Source: a bacterium
GTDB taxonomy: Bacteria; Elusimicrobiota; Elusimicrobia; Elusimicrobiales; UBA9959
Direction of reading: 5' to 3'
Length of the DNA: 5,213 nt
NCBI GenBank assembly: GCA_021845705.1
Contig: JAJZVJ010000215.1
Location: 1 to 5,213 of the forward strand
The notes under the pieces: generated by a model
Databases searched by the model: none
Told to the model about the DNA's origin: nothing
What the model saw: the letters and a program-made list of their open reading frames with translations, nothing else
Translations under genes and position numbers: made by a program
Shown here: piece by piece, positions 5,158 through 5,213 of the stretch
Position numbering within the stretch: the stretch's first letter is position 1
Layout of the letters: every line of letters begins with the position of its first letter

Positions 5158-5213
5158 ATTAAACTTGATATAGAGATAAAAGGGCCCGGTTATTACGGAA
5201 GCCTGGGGCGGAC
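5158..5213 (+). CDS. Probable 5' end of a rightward gene running off the window
   Basis: One frame stays open from the TAG at 5143-5145 to the window edge and reads IKLDIEIKGPGYYGSLGR from position 5158. The residue pattern and the codon use (ATA for Ile, GGG/CCC) look coding; both other + frames close early (TAA at 5160-5162, TAG at 5171-5173). No ATG, GTG or TTG exists in this frame before the edge. ATT 5158, preceded by the G tract at Shine-Dalgarno-like distance, is the only reasonable start in view; otherwise the true start lies beyond the window. The product cannot be named from 18 residues. Confidence 0.4.
   Translation, partial: MKLDIEIKGPGYYGSLGR

Noticed and set aside
5114..5213. 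- strand open frame entering from the right edge, ending in TAA
   Set aside because: The G8 tract makes a poly-Pro run and the residues look less coding than the opposite + frame. The window is too short to exclude it entirely.

Overview
The window is a compact, GC-rich bacterial chromosome segment. It carries the conserved housekeeping order glmU - prs - rplY(ctc) - pth on the + strand, known from Firmicutes (where mfd often follows) and several other phyla. The proteins are clearly bacterial: a bifunctional GlmU, a class I PRPP synthase, a CTC/TL5-type L25 and a peptidyl-tRNA hydrolase. GC-rich genes that nevertheless use ATA for isoleucine often, plus an Ala/Lys/Pro-rich L25 tail, suggest a non-model lineage. 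Elusimicrobiota-like is my guess, but the sequence read by eye cannot settle the phylum.

Layout. Positions 1-42 hold the last codons of an unidentified upstream frame, followed by an AT-rich leader. glmU (131-1525) overlaps prs (1522-2475) by ATGA. A 74-bp gap with strong folding potential precedes rplY (2550-3281), which has a near-perfect Shine-Dalgarno. A long hairpin separates rplY from pth (3405-4001). pth overlaps by 26 bp a 77-residue protein with two membrane segments (3976-4209). A GC-rich hairpin with a T-run then closes the housekeeping block.

The right-hand part is accessory in character. A good sigma70-like promoter with an 8-bp direct repeat around its -10 drives a 56-codon gene (4313-4483) of unknown function, which ends in a strong terminator. 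Convergent to it on the - strand (4531-4956) is a membrane-anchored protein. Its extracytoplasmic part resembles the C-terminal domain of CcmI-type cytochrome c biogenesis proteins, without the usual TPR part. The last 257 bp are intergenic. They contain an AT-rich block, an eight-G tract and the apparent first codons of a rightward gene that has no ordinary start codon in the window.

Functionally, glmU supplies UDP-GlcNAc for the cell wall, prs makes PRPP for nucleotides, rplY encodes a 5S-rRNA-binding ribosomal protein and pth recycles peptidyl-tRNA, so the block links envelope, nucleotide and translation capacity. I found no mobile element, CRISPR array, tRNA or rRNA. The best candidates for something undescribed are the rplY leader fold, the small gene with its repeat-flanked promoter, and the G-tract region at the right edge.
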